Shown here in pieces: positions 24,764 through 35,031 of a DNA stretch of 64,000 nt. Every line of letters starts with the position of its first letter. The first letter of the stretch is position 1. Under the pieces are notes generated by a model. It was not told the DNA's origin, made no database searches, and worked only from the letters and a program-made list of their open reading frames with translations. The stretch spans positions 1,984,001 to 2,048,000 of the forward strand of contig NZ_CP109442.1 of NCBI RefSeq assembly GCF_036227205.1, given 5' to 3'. The DNA is from Amycolatopsis sp. NBC_01480 (lineage in GTDB: Bacteria > Actinomycetota > Actinomycetes > Mycobacteriales > Pseudonocardiaceae). A program made the position numbers and the translations under genes.

Positions 24764-26248
24764 ATGACCCGCAACCTCGTCTTCCTGATGACCGATCAGC
24801 ATTCGATCTCCACGCTGGGCTGCTACGGCAATCCCGTCGTCCGGACCCCGGCGCTGGACCGGCTGGCCGCGAGCGGGACCCGCTTCACCCACGCGTTCAC
24901 CCCGACCGCGATCTGCACCCCGGCGCGGGCGAGCCTGCTGACCGGGGTGGCGCCGTTCCGCCACCGGCTGCTGGCCAACTACGAGCGCAACGTCGGCTAT
25001 CTGGAAGACCTGGCCGACGACCAGTTCACCTTCGCCGAGGCGTTGCGTGACGCGGATTGGCAGCTCGGGCTGGTCGGCAAATGGCACGGGGGCGTGCGCC
25101 GGACCGCGGCCGATTACGGCTTCGAGGGGCCGACCCTGCCCGGCTGGCACAACCCCGTCGATCATCCCGACTACCTGGCCTACCTGGACGAGCGCGGCCT
25201 GCCGCCGTACCGGATCAGCGACCCCGTGCGGGGCGTCGCGCCCAACGGCGGGCCGGGCAATCTGATGGCGGCGCGGCTGCACCAGCCCGTCGAGGCCACG
25301 TTCGAGCACTACCTGGCCGACCGCACCATCGAGATGCTCGAACGGTTCGCCGCCGATCCCGGTGACCGGCGGTTCTTCCTGGCGACCCACTTCTTCGGCC
25401 CGCACCTGCCGTACATCCTGCCCAGCGAGTACCTCGATCTCTATGACCCGGATGGGATCGAGCTGCCGCCGTCCGTGCACGAGACCTTCGACGGCAAGCC
25501 CCCGGTGCAGCGCAACTACAGCGCGCACTGGGCGTTCGACACCCTGGACGAGGCCGTCAGCCGCAAGCTAGTCGCGGCCTACTGGGGTTACGTCACGCTC
25601 GTCGATCACGAGATCGGGCGCATCCTCGACGCGGTCGAGCGCCTCGGCCTGGCCGAGGACACCGCGGTGCTGATGACCGCCGACCACGGCGAGTTCACCG
25701 GCGCGCACCGCCTGCACGACAAGGGCCCGGCGATGTACGACGAGATCTACCGGATTCCCGCGCTGGTAAGGATTCCTGGCGAACTGGAGGGTCAGGTCCG
25801 CGAAGAGTTCGTGACGCTGACCGACCTCACCGCGACCATTCTGGACCTCGCCGGACTGCCTGCCGAGCCGGCCGCCGACGGCCGGAGCCTGCGGCCGCTG
25901 GTCGCCGGCGAGCACCCGGACTGGCGCGAGTCCGTGCTCGCCGAGTTCCACGGGCACCACTTCCCGTACCCGCAGCGGATGCTCCGGACGAAAACGCACA
26001 AGCTCGTGGTGAACCCGGAGTCGGTCAACGAGCTGTACGACCTGCGCGAGGACCCGCACGAGCTGGTGAACCGGATCGACGACCCGCTGCTGGCCGACCT
26101 CGGCCGCGAGCTGATCACCGAGCTGTACCGGCAGCTGCGCGAGCGCGGCGACAACTTCTACCACTGGATGACGTCGATGTTCGCCGTCGGCGGTGCCGAC
26201 TACGACGTCACCCTCAGCTCGTTCGAACTCCAGCCCAAGGACTCGTGA
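24764..26248 (+). CDS. Cytoplasmic type I sulfatase
   Basis: The 494-residue alkaline-phosphatase-superfamily sulfatase has the formylglycine signature CTPARASLLTG (Cys51), metal ligands in FLMTDQHS and MTADHGEFTGAH, and GLVGKWHGG. Cys51 must be oxidised to formylglycine for activity. No signal peptide is present, so it acts on a substrate already imported. It starts 4 bp after the ROK gene, so the two form an operon, divergent from the sugar porter. A sulfated sugar or small sulfate ester is the likely substrate; choline-sulfatase-like activity is possible. Its TGA stop is inside palindrome copy 4. Confidence 0.92.
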   Translation: MTRNLVFLMTDQHSISTLGCYGNPVVRTPALDRLAASGTRFTHAFTPTAICTPARASLLTGVAPFRHRLLANYERNVGYLEDLADDQFTFAEALRDADWQLGLVGKWHGGVRRTAADYGFEGPTLPGWHNPVDHPDYLAYLDERGLPPYRISDPVRGVAPNGGPGNLMAARLHQPVEATFEHYLADRTIEMLERFAADPGDRRFFLATHFFGPHLPYILPSEYLDLYDPDGIELPPSVHETFDGKPPVQRNYSAHWAFDTLDEAVSRKLVAAYWGYVTLVDHEIGRILDAVERLGLAEDTAVLMTADHGEFTGAHRLHDKGPAMYDEIYRIPALVRIPGELEGQVREEFVTLTDLTATILDLAGLPAEPAADGRSLRPLVAGEHPDWRESVLAEFHGHHFPYPQRMLRTKTHKLVVNPESVNELYDLREDPHELVNRIDDPLLADLGRELITELYRQLRERGDNFYHWMTSMFAVGGADYDVTLSSFELQPKDS

Positions 26249-26293
26249 GTGTTCCGGACGGTTATAATAGAACCGTCATAAACACTCACGAGT
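26241..26293. repeat. 3'-end palindrome, copy 4 (divergent centre)
   Basis: The outer arms ACTCGTGAGTGTT and CACTCACGAGT are intact. The centre is rebuilt as ACGGTT-ATAATAG-AACCGT, giving a longer loop, and the stem shoulder is unpaired. It separates the convergent sulfatase and MOSC genes and supplies the sulfatase stop. Confidence 0.88.
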
Positions 26294-26994
26294 CAGCCGA
26301 CGTTGGCGTGCCGCAACCGCCACCGGTCGACGGCCGAGCGGATCCCGCCGCCGTAGGAGGGCGCGAGCGCCGGGGTGGCCAGCACCCGCTCGGCGAGCCG
26401 GACGCCGGCCTCGGCCTGCGGCCGTTCCAGCTGCGCGAAATTGGCGAACGCGACCAGGTGGACCTCGCCGACCGTCGGGGCGTCCGGGTCGGTCTCCACG
26501 ACGGTGAGCGCGCCGCCGGTCGGCACCGTGCCGGGCCGCAGCACTCGCAGGTACCAGCCGCAGCGGCCGGAGTCGATCATGCCCGGCACCACGTCCTTGC
26601 GCCCGGTCCGCATGGCCAGCTTGAAACACGGCGACCGCGGCTGGGAGACCTGCACCAGCGCGTCGCCCCAGGCCCAGACGTCGCCGATGCGCACGGTCGT
26701 CTCGTCCGCGCCGGACACGGTGAGGTTCTCGCCGAAATGACCGACTTCGACGTCGAAACCGTCGGCCTCCCACGCCTCGTAGTGCGCGCTCGGGTAGACG
26801 TAAACCGCTTTGTCGACCCCGCCGTGCACGCTCAGGTCGGCCTGCTCGTCGCCGTCGAGGTTGAGCTGCGTGAGCGTGAGCTCCGGCGCGGTCACCGGGT
26901 CCTTCACGATGGCGCTGAGGATCGGCTGGTCGCGGCGGTGGCCGAGCACGCTGGGGCGGCCGGCGAAAACGGCGGCGAGTCGGAGGTCGGTCAT
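26293..26994 (-). CDS. MOSC domain protein (YiiM-like)
   Basis: The 233-residue protein has the MOSC core: DLSVHGGVDKAVYVYPSAHYEAW, FGENLTVSG, IGDVWAWGDALVQVSQPRSPCFKLA with the conserved Cys, and GWYLRVLRPGTV. The family carries sulfur to, or handles, molybdenum cofactor and detoxifies N-hydroxylated compounds in YiiM-type members. ATG 26994 begins MTDLRLAAVF; the longer frame lacks a start signal. TACTTT lies 10 bp upstream and there is no ribosome-binding site, so translation may be leaderless. Confidence 0.9.
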   Translation of the reverse strand: MTDLRLAAVFAGRPSVLGHRRDQPILSAIVKDPVTAPELTLTQLNLDGDEQADLSVHGGVDKAVYVYPSAHYEAWEADGFDVEVGHFGENLTVSGADETTVRIGDVWAWGDALVQVSQPRSPCFKLAMRTGRKDVVPGMIDSGRCGWYLRVLRPGTVPTGGALTVVETDPDAPTVGEVHLVAFANFAQLERPQAEAGVRLAERVLATPALAPSYGGGIRSAVDRWRLRHANVG

Positions 26995-27109
26995 ACGGCC
27001 GAAAGTAGCACCGCCGATCGCCATGCTCGACGGGATTTCCGCGCCGGGACGCGAGAATGCGGCGGCGCCTTCGACCACGCTGTCGAAAGCACCGCCGCGC
27101 ACCGGCGTA

Positions 27110-27492
27110 CTACTTGGGCGGACCGTTCAGCGCCGCGGACTCCTCGTCGCTGAACAACCGCGAGCGGATCAGGAAGCGCACGCCCTCGGGAGCCTCCAGG
27201 GAGAACCCGCTGCCGCGCCCGGTGACGACGTCGATCGTCAGGTGCGTGTGCTTCCAGTACTCGAACTGCGGACCGGACATCCACACCGGCACGGCGTCGA
27301 TACCGTCGACGGCCAGGTCGCCCAGGTGCACGTCCCGCTGGCCGACCTTGAACTCGCCGAGCGGGTAGCACATCGGGGCGCTGCCGTCGCAGCACCCGCC
27401 GGACTGGTGGAACATCACCGGGCCGTGCAGGGCCACCAGCTTGCGCAGCAGGTCGCCCGCCGACTCGGTGAGGTCCACCCGTCGCGTCTCCA

Positions 27493-27493
<1 letters not shown>
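27110..27493 (-). CDS. DUF779 family protein
   Basis: The 127-residue product has a characteristic cysteine-rich FHQSGGCCDGSAPMCYP (about residues 28-44) and the segment WMSGPQFEYWKHTHLTIDVV. DUF779 genes commonly follow ExaC/AldB-type aldehyde dehydrogenase genes; the biochemical role is unproven. Here its ATG overlaps the dehydrogenase stop by one base (TGATG), so translation is coupled. Confidence 0.92.
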
Positions 27494-29016
<1,523 letters not shown>

Positions 29017-29070
29017 CTTTCCTGCCTCGTTGCCGGGAGTGACGGACAGCCGCGAACGCTAGGCCGGGCT

Positions 29071-29092
29071 ACGTTGCACGGACGTTGCGCGG
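29071..29092. promoter_or_regulatory. Tandem 11-bp direct repeat upstream of the aldehyde dehydrogenase
   Basis: ACGTTGCACGG is followed at once by ACGTTGCGCGG, in the 105-bp gap between the divergent dehydrogenase and regulator genes. An 11-bp spacing sets both on one face of the helix, as expected for an activator site. Confidence 0.5.
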
Positions 29093-29121
29093 CTGTGAGC
29101 TGGCTCTCTACCCTGGGAAAC

Positions 29122-30594
29122 GTGGCGGAGCTGCCCGAGCCCGAATTGCTGCGCGATCCGGAGTCGTACGCGCGGCTGCTCAAACACGTCCGCGAGGCCG
29201 TGCTGTCCGGCGTCCCGGCCCCGCGCTCGCCGCGCTCGGTGGTTTCCGATTCCTGGCAGCGCTCGCTGGCCGCGCACGTCGACCCGGATTCGGGTGAGGC
29301 CCCGCTGGTGTACGAGCCGGCCGAAATGACCGATCTGCGCGAGGAGCACCCGCTCGCGCCGGTCCTGCCGCTGCTGCGCCAGACGTTGGTGAGCATCGCC
29401 GACGACGCCGAGCACATGATGATCGTGACCGACGCCGAGGGCCTGATCCTCTGGCGCGAAGGCGCGTCCGGCGTCCTGCTGCGCGCGGACCGCGTGGCGC
29501 TCACGGAGGGCACGCGCTGGAGCGAGGAGGCCATCGGCACCAACGCGATGGGCACCACGCTGGCGACCGGCGAGCCGGTGCAGATCTACTCGGCCGAGCA
29601 CCTGGTCGCCCGCTATCACGCGTGGACCTGCGCGGCGGCGCCGGTGCGGGACCCGGAGACCGGGATGCTGCTGGGGTCGATCGACGTCAGCGGGCCGCTG
29701 CGCACCGTGCACCCGGCGATGCTCGCGCTGGTCACCGCCACGGCCCAGCTCGCGGAGGGCCAGCTGCGCGCCCACCTGGCGGTGCGCGACGAGAAGGTGC
29801 GGCGCACGAACATGCGGCACCTGGACGCGTTGCGCGGCCGTCCCGGCGCCCTGCTTTCGGCGGGCGGACGGGTGCTGGCCGCGGAGTCCTGCACCCTTCC
29901 GTCCACTGTGGAGGTACGCCGCGGCGGCGGCACGGTGACGCTGCCGGACGGCCGGATCGCCGTGGTCGACCCGCTGGACGACGGTTTCCTGCTGCGCCTG
30001 GCCACCTCCGGCCCGGCCCACCGCCGCCGACTGCGGCTGGAATTCCTCACCGACGGCGCCGGATCGACCACTGTGGACGGTCGCGAGGTCCCGTTCACCT
30101 TGCGGCACGCGGAAATCCTCACCCTGCTCGCACTGCACCCGCGCGGGCTGTCCGCGGAACGCCTGGCCTTGCAGCTCTACGGCGAGAACGGCAACCCGGT
30201 CACCGTCCGCGCGGAGATCCACCGCCTGCGCACGCAACTCGGCACGGGCGTGGTGCAGACCCGCCCGTACCGGCTGGCCGCCGACGTCGACGCGGACTTC
30301 CTGCGCATCCGCACCGCGTTGCGCCGCGGCTCGGCGGCCGACGCCGTCGAGGCGTTCCACGGCCCGCTGCTGTCGGAATCGGAGGCCCCGGCGATCCTGG
30401 AGGAACGCGAGGCGCTGACCGCCCAGGTCCGCCAGCTGGCCCTGAACAGCCCGGACCCGGCGGTGCTGTGGTCGTTCTGGGAGACCTCCTGCGGCGCGGA
30501 CGACCGCGAGATCCTCGAAGCCCTCTGCACCCGGCTGCCCGCCGACGACCCGCGCCTGGCCGCGGCTAGGACACACCGGACCCGGTTGCGTTAG
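29122..30594 (+). CDS. GAF domain transcriptional regulator (AcoR-like, no AAA+ domain)
   Basis: The 490-residue protein has an AcoR-type N-terminus (VVSDSWQRSLAAHVDPDSGEAP), then a GAF sensor: HMMIVTDAEGLILWREG, WSEEAIGTNAMGTTLATGEPVQIYSAEH and GMLLGSIDVSGPL. The C-terminal part (about 330-440) has a winged-helix look (LRHAEILTLLALHPRGLSAERLALQLYG, then EIHRLRTQL) in place of the AAA+ and Fis domains of AcoR. It probably senses the alcohol or aldehyde and activates the divergent dehydrogenase operon. GTG 29122 is chosen; an in-frame GTG at 29095 is possible. Confidence 0.88.
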   Translation: MAELPEPELLRDPESYARLLKHVREAVLSGVPAPRSPRSVVSDSWQRSLAAHVDPDSGEAPLVYEPAEMTDLREEHPLAPVLPLLRQTLVSIADDAEHMMIVTDAEGLILWREGASGVLLRADRVALTEGTRWSEEAIGTNAMGTTLATGEPVQIYSAEHLVARYHAWTCAAAPVRDPETGMLLGSIDVSGPLRTVHPAMLALVTATAQLAEGQLRAHLAVRDEKVRRTNMRHLDALRGRPGALLSAGGRVLAAESCTLPSTVEVRRGGGTVTLPDGRIAVVDPLDDGFLLRLATSGPAHRRRLRLEFLTDGAGSTTVDGREVPFTLRHAEILTLLALHPRGLSAERLALQLYGENGNPVTVRAEIHRLRTQLGTGVVQTRPYRLAADVDADFLRIRTALRRGSAADAVEAFHGPLLSESEAPAILEEREALTAQVRQLALNSPDPAVLWSFWETSCGADDREILEALCTRLPADDPRLAAARTHRTRLR

Positions 30595-31499
30595 GCCTTC
30601 GCGGTCTCGCGGATGGCTTCGTCGACGGAGCGGGGCACCGGCGGCTCGACGAACAGCTCACGCAAGAACAGCCCGTCCAGATGCTCGATGGTGAGCCCGG
30701 GATGCTTGCCGGTCACCCGGTTGACAAGACCGCCGAGGCGGAACATCGCCGTGACGACGGCAGCGGGGATCGTGCGCACCGCCCGGGGGCGGCCCGCCGC
30801 GCCGGCCATCCGCGTGATCATGTCCTTCCAGTGCAGGTTTTCCTCCACCACCGGGATGTCCGCGCCAGACGCGTCTTCCAGCGCCTCGACGGTCACGATG
30901 CCGACGCCGCGCGCGCTCGTCGCCGCGCTGCCGCCCGCGGGCGCGAACAACGGTGACGAAGACCGGACCCACTTCACCAGCGGCACCGACCATTCCGGCA
31001 CCCGCCCGGGCGCGACCCCGAAGACAAACGGCACCTCGATGATCGCCACCGGCAAGTCCGGGCCCGCCGTTTCGCGTCCGATTCGCGCCTGCTCGTTGCG
31101 GCTGCGCACGTACGGGTGCTTCGCGGCCAACCCCCACTCAGGGTGTACGCGGTCGAAGTACGTGTAATACGACGCCAGCACCGCGGCCCGCGTACAACCC
31201 GCTGCACGGGCCGCGCGCAGCAGCGCCACCACTGGCGCGACGTTCCCCTCGTACAGCCTCGGCGCGACGGGTCCCTTACCGACCGCGCGGTCGTCCATGC
31301 CGCCTGCGAACATCACACCGTCGTGGCCCGCAAGCAGCTCTCGCAGCTCTTCTTCGGAAGCCGTCGTGACGTCGAGGACACGGTCGACGCCTTCGCGCGG
31401 CGTACGCGCCACTGTGGTCGCCTCGTGCCCGCGAAGCCGCAGCTGCTCCAGCACGTGGTGCCCCAGCAACCCGCTTCCGCCTACCACCAGGATCTTCAT
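30591..31499 (-). CDS. NAD(P)-dependent epimerase/dehydratase-like (extended SDR)
   Basis: The 302-residue product begins MKILVVGGSGLLGHHVLEQLRLRG, a GxxGxxG Rossmann motif. In place of the usual YxxxK, SYYTYFDRVHPEWGLAAKHPYVRSRNEQAR is seen, so the catalytic Tyr-Lys is not clear and the protein may be a binding-type, atypical SDR. ATG 31499 follows GGAAAG. It converges with the GAF regulator with a 4-bp stop overlap. Substrate unknown. Confidence 0.82.
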   Translation of the reverse strand: MKILVVGGSGLLGHHVLEQLRLRGHEATTVARTPREGVDRVLDVTTASEEELRELLAGHDGVMFAGGMDDRAVGKGPVAPRLYEGNVAPVVALLRAARAAGCTRAAVLASYYTYFDRVHPEWGLAAKHPYVRSRNEQARIGRETAGPDLPVAIIEVPFVFGVAPGRVPEWSVPLVKWVRSSSPLFAPAGGSAATSARGVGIVTVEALEDASGADIPVVEENLHWKDMITRMAGAAGRPRAVRTIPAAVVTAMFRLGGLVNRVTGKHPGLTIEHLDGLFLRELFVEPPVPRSVDEAIRETAKA

Positions 31500-31594
31500 G
31501 CCGAAGATCTTTCCGGACTCCCGGCCGGTCCGGTGTTCCGGGACCCGTCCCGCAACCCGGCGTTTACGCTTACCGCCCACCATCTGGAGGCGCG

Positions 31595-32542
31595 ATGACC
31601 CGCTGGGGACGACGCCGGCGCCGGCGCCGGATCGAACGGGTGCTCGCGGCCGTCATCGAATTCGGCAGCCGGCCCCCGGCTCAGGGCGAGCAGTCCGCGC
31701 GCGAGCTGGGGGCCGACGACGGCAGCCTGACGCCCACGGAGATCGCCGGCCACCTGCGGGAGATCGCCGAGTGGATGCACCAGGCCGCCGAGAAGACAGC
31801 TCGCCGGGCCCGGGCCATCGAAGCCAAATACGGCCGGCATTTCCGGACTGCCACGTTGATCTACGGCGAGGCCTACACGCCGTACCTCGACTATCTGGCC
31901 GCGCCGAGGAAAATCGCCACCGCCGGTGCGGCGCGCCGGGACGCTCTCGCGCTGGCCGCCGCGTACGACCGCCTGGCCCGCAAGCCGCCGCGGGGACGCA
32001 AGCCGGACCTGGCGTTGTGCTACGAGCACCAGGACACGGCACGGTTGCTGGCAGCGCTCGACGACGCCGGCACCCGGGTGCAGGCCGTCCGGTTCCTGGG
32101 CCGGTTACAGGCGACCGCCGCCGTGGATCCGTTGCTGGGCTTGCTCGACGATCCCGTCGCCGCCGAGGAGGCCGTCCGCGCGCTGGGCCGAATCGGCGAC
32201 GCCCGGGCGCTGGACCCGCTGATCGCGTTCGTCCGCCGTGATCCCGATCTGAAGGAAGCCTCCGCCGCGGTGGTCGCACTCGGCGAACTCGGCGACCCGC
32301 GCGCGGTCGGCTTCCTGCTGGGACTCCTGCCCCGCAACAGCCTGATCGGCAACCTCGCGGCGTACTCACTGGCGAAGATCGGCGACCCGCGAGCCGTGCC
32401 GCCGATGCGCGAGGCGCTGGCCCGCCGCCAGTCCGAACCCGCCGAGTCCGACGTCAGCAAACGCTTGCGCGACCTGGATTGCCGCCGCATCGAGGAAGCG
32501 ATCGACACCCTCACCGGCAAGCGGGACAGCCAAGCCGGGTGA
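31595..32542 (+). CDS. HEAT-repeat protein
   Basis: The product has 315 residues. The N-terminus is very basic (MTRWGRRRRRRRIERVL) and is followed by a helical region to about residue 140. From about 148 onward there are HEAT/PBS-lyase-type repeats: RVQAVRFLGRLQATAAVDPL, AAEEAVRALGRIGDARALDPL, EASAAVVALGELGDPRAVGFL and NLAAYSLAKIGDPRAVPPM. Such repeats make a protein-binding solenoid. No catalytic motif is seen. The gene is divergent from the epimerase gene and converges with a methyltransferase gene. Confidence 0.85.
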   Translation: MTRWGRRRRRRRIERVLAAVIEFGSRPPAQGEQSARELGADDGSLTPTEIAGHLREIAEWMHQAAEKTARRARAIEAKYGRHFRTATLIYGEAYTPYLDYLAAPRKIATAGAARRDALALAAAYDRLARKPPRGRKPDLALCYEHQDTARLLAALDDAGTRVQAVRFLGRLQATAAVDPLLGLLDDPVAAEEAVRALGRIGDARALDPLIAFVRRDPDLKEASAAVVALGELGDPRAVGFLLGLLPRNSLIGNLAAYSLAKIGDPRAVPPMREALARRQSEPAESDVSKRLRDLDCRRIEEAIDTLTGKRDSQAG

Positions 32543-32562
32543 AGGCCGGCTGTGGCGCGCCC

Positions 32563-33348
32563 CTACGCGCTCGGGGTCTTCTCCCAGACCGACACGTGTT
32601 TGGTGCTTTCGGCGGTGAAGTCCGAGCGGTCCCAGTCCGCCCAGCGGTGCTTCAGGCGCATCCCGGCGATACGCGCCATCAGGTCCAGCTCGGCCGGCCA
32701 GGCGTACCGGAAGGGGATGCGGCGGAACCGCCCCGCCCCGTCCGGCGACACGGTGACGTGGTTCGAGGTGAACTCCTGCGTGACGACGTCGTACTGGTCG
32801 AACCCGACGTAGCCCGCCCCGGGCGCCACCGTGAACGGGACGGTGTCCTGCCCGGGCGGCAGGCGGCGCAGGTCCGGCACGCCCACCTCGATCAGGAACA
32901 GCCCGCCCGGCCGCAGGTGCGCGGCCGCGTTGCGGAAGACGTCGACCTGCCCGTCCTGGGTGGTCACGTTGCTGATCGTGTTGAACACCAAGTAGGCCAA
33001 CGAGAACTGCCCGGCCACCCGCGTTGCCGTCATGTCGCCGATCGTGACCTCGACCGCGTCGCCGCCCGGCTTGCCCGCGAGCCGGGCGGCCATCGCCCGG
33101 CTCAGCTCGATGCCGCGCACCGCCACCCCGCGAGCGGCCAACGGCGCGGCGATCCGCCCGGTGCCGACGGCGAACTCGAGGACCGGGCCGTCGGCCAGTC
33201 CTTCGAGGACGTCCACCGCGCGCGTCACCACCTCGGGCGCGTTCGCGCCGCCCGGCTCGTCGTAGCCCGCGGCCACGCTCTCGGGGAACCAGCCGTCCGC
33301 CGGGTCGTCCTCACTGATCACGGTCGGCGACGCTACGCCCGCGACCAT
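32563..33348 (-). CDS. Class I SAM-dependent methyltransferase
   Basis: The 261-residue protein has motif I VLEFAVGTGRIAAPLAARG, the acidic end of strand 2 in VRGIELS, motif II-like AVEVTIGDMTATRV, and LRPGGLFLIEVGVPDLR. ATG 33348 is preferred, with GATGAGGCGC before it; a GTG at VISEDDPADG is a shorter option. Substrate unknown; small-molecule methyltransferases of this type are common in actinobacteria. Confidence 0.86.
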   Translation of the reverse strand: MVAGVASPTVISEDDPADGWFPESVAAGYDEPGGANAPEVVTRAVDVLEGLADGPVLEFAVGTGRIAAPLAARGVAVRGIELSRAMAARLAGKPGGDAVEVTIGDMTATRVAGQFSLAYLVFNTISNVTTQDGQVDVFRNAAAHLRPGGLFLIEVGVPDLRRLPPGQDTVPFTVAPGAGYVGFDQYDVVTQEFTSNHVTVSPDGAGRFRRIPFRYAWPAELDLMARIAGMRLKHRWADWDRSDFTAESTKHVSVWEKTPSA

Positions 33349-33492
33349 GCGCGCCTCATCCCATTTTTCGACCCCTGCTGTCCAATGGATTCCGCGTCGC
33401 CCCAGGTCACGAAGCGATCGCGAGGCCAACCTCGCCGCGGTGCCGGCGTCTTCTTCAGCAAAGGGGTCACCACATCAACTCTGGGGGAAATC

Positions 33493-34092
33493 ATGAAAAC
33501 CTGGTCGCTTCGCACCAGACGCACCCTGACCTTCGCCGCCACCGCCACGGTGCTCGGGCTCGCTTCAGCGGCCTGCCAAGGAGGGGCTCAGCCCACGGCC
33601 TCCGCGCCCGCTACCCCGAGCCAAACCGTGCCGACCCTCGCGGCGCCCACCGCGAACAGCGTCGCCCCGGCGGTCTCGAGCGGGTCCTCGCCGGCCACCG
33701 CGGCCAAACCGGCCGCGCCGGGCACGCGGGCGAAGGCCGCCTCCGCGGAGCTGAAGTTCCCGAACACCACCGCCGACGTGGTGTTCGTCGGATACGACGC
33801 GAAGAACAAGCTGGTCGAGTTCCAGAAGGTGGTGCAAGACCCCGCGTCCCCCGGCGCACACCTGGTGCCCGACCCGAGCGACCCGGCCGTGCACGAGCTG
33901 CCGATGGCCTCCGGGGCGAAGGTGACGTCCATCGACCCCGGCGGGTTCCCGTTCGAGACCTGCCCGCCGATCTCCTGCACCGCCGACAACATCATGGAAA
34001 GCGTGATCGGGCACTACAACGGCGCCTTCTACGCCCACATGCACGTCAACGCCGCGGACCGGATCGACTCCGTGGCCGAGTCGGCCTACTGA
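33493..34092 (+). CDS. Secreted lipoprotein, unknown function
   Basis: The 199-residue product has an N-terminus MKTWSLRTRRTLTFAATATV with a cleavage/lipidation region LASAAC, then an Ala/Pro/Thr-rich linker to about residue 80. A ~110-residue domain follows with two cysteines (FETCPPISCTADN) and a terminal HMHVNAADRIDSVAESAY. GGGGGAAATC precedes the ATG. It is monocistronic between a methyltransferase and an SGNH hydrolase gene. No family recognised. Confidence 0.78.
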   Translation: MKTWSLRTRRTLTFAATATVLGLASAACQGGAQPTASAPATPSQTVPTLAAPTANSVAPAVSSGSSPATAAKPAAPGTRAKAASAELKFPNTTADVVFVGYDAKNKLVEFQKVVQDPASPGAHLVPDPSDPAVHELPMASGAKVTSIDPGGFPFETCPPISCTADNIMESVIGHYNGAFYAHMHVNAADRIDSVAESAY

Positions 34093-34176
34093 GTCGGCCT
34101 GCTGAACCGGCCGGACGCGCTCCGGCAAGCAGTTCCGGACCCCGGCATCTCCGCACCCCTGAGCGACCCACCCCAC

Positions 34177-34215
34177 GTAGACAGCGTCTACACAAGTTTG
34201 ATAGACAGTGTCTAC
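34177..34215. promoter_or_regulatory. Paired palindromic operators upstream of SGNH hydrolase-TetR operon
   Basis: GTAGACAGCGTCTAC (34177-34191) is perfect and ATAGACAGTGTCTAC (34201-34215) nearly so, starting 24 bp apart. TAGACA (34178-34183), a 17-nt gap and ATAGAC make a possible promoter inside them, so binding would block transcription. The downstream tetR gene is the natural candidate. Confidence 0.65.
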
Positions 34216-34245
34216 AAGGTGAACCAGGGGTTACGGAGATTCGAC

Positions 34246-35031
34246 ATGGGCTTCCAGAGATTCGTCGCCGTCGGCGACAGCTGTGCCGAGGGGCTCGACG
34301 ACCCGTACCCCGACCACAGCCAGTACCGGGGCTGGGCCGACTTCGTCGCCGGGCGGCTCGCCCGGCACGAGCCCGGTTTCCGGTACGCCAACCTCGCCGT
34401 GCGCGGGCGGCGGCTCGACCAGATCACGGCCGAGCAGCTGCCCACCGCCGAGCGGCTGGAGCCGGACCTGATCGCGCTGTTCGGCGGCGGCAACGACGTG
34501 ATGAGCCGCGGCTGGGACGCGCGCACGGTCGCACGTCGCGTCGACGCCGCCATCCGCCACTGCACCCGGATCGCCCCCACCGTCATCACGTTCACCCTCA
34601 GCGACATCTCGCACCGCATGCCGCTCGGCACCCGCATGCGCCCCCGCGTCACCGCGCTGAACGACGCCATCCGCGAGGCCTCGGTCAGCTACGGCGCCCA
34701 GCTCGTGGACCTCTGGCCCGACCAGGCCGCGCACGACGCCCGCTACTTCGGCCCGGACCGCCTGCACCTGTCCGAGACCGGCCACCTCCGCGTCGCCGGG
34801 CACGTGCTCAACCGCCTCGGCATCGGCCACGACGGCGACTGGCTCCGCCCGCTGCCCGGTCTGCCCGCGCGCTCGAGCGTCCGCGAAGACCTGCTCTGGC
34901 TGTGCAAGGAGGTGCTGCCGGTCGGCGTCACGCGGCTGCGCAACCGTCTCATCGGGCGCTCGCCCGGCGACGGCTTCCTGCCCAAGCGCCCGGACCTGCT
35001 GCCGGTGGCGTTCAGCGAGGCGCAGCTGTGA
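34246..35031 (+). CDS. SGNH/GDSL-type esterase/lipase
   Basis: The 261-residue hydrolase has block I FVAVGDSCAEGLDDPYPD (nucleophile Ser in GDS), block III-like LIALFGGGNDVMSRG (oxyanion Asn in GGND) and block V DRLHLSETGHLRVAGHV with the Asp-x-x-His pair. No signal peptide is visible, so it is probably intracellular. ATG 34246 follows TTACGGAGATTCGAC. It overlaps the following tetR by 4 bp (GTGA), and paired operators upstream suggest autoregulation of the operon. Confidence 0.92.
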   Translation: MGFQRFVAVGDSCAEGLDDPYPDHSQYRGWADFVAGRLARHEPGFRYANLAVRGRRLDQITAEQLPTAERLEPDLIALFGGGNDVMSRGWDARTVARRVDAAIRHCTRIAPTVITFTLSDISHRMPLGTRMRPRVTALNDAIREASVSYGAQLVDLWPDQAAHDARYFGPDRLHLSETGHLRVAGHVLNRLGIGHDGDWLRPLPGLPARSSVREDLLWLCKEVLPVGVTRLRNRLIGRSPGDGFLPKRPDLLPVAFSEAQL

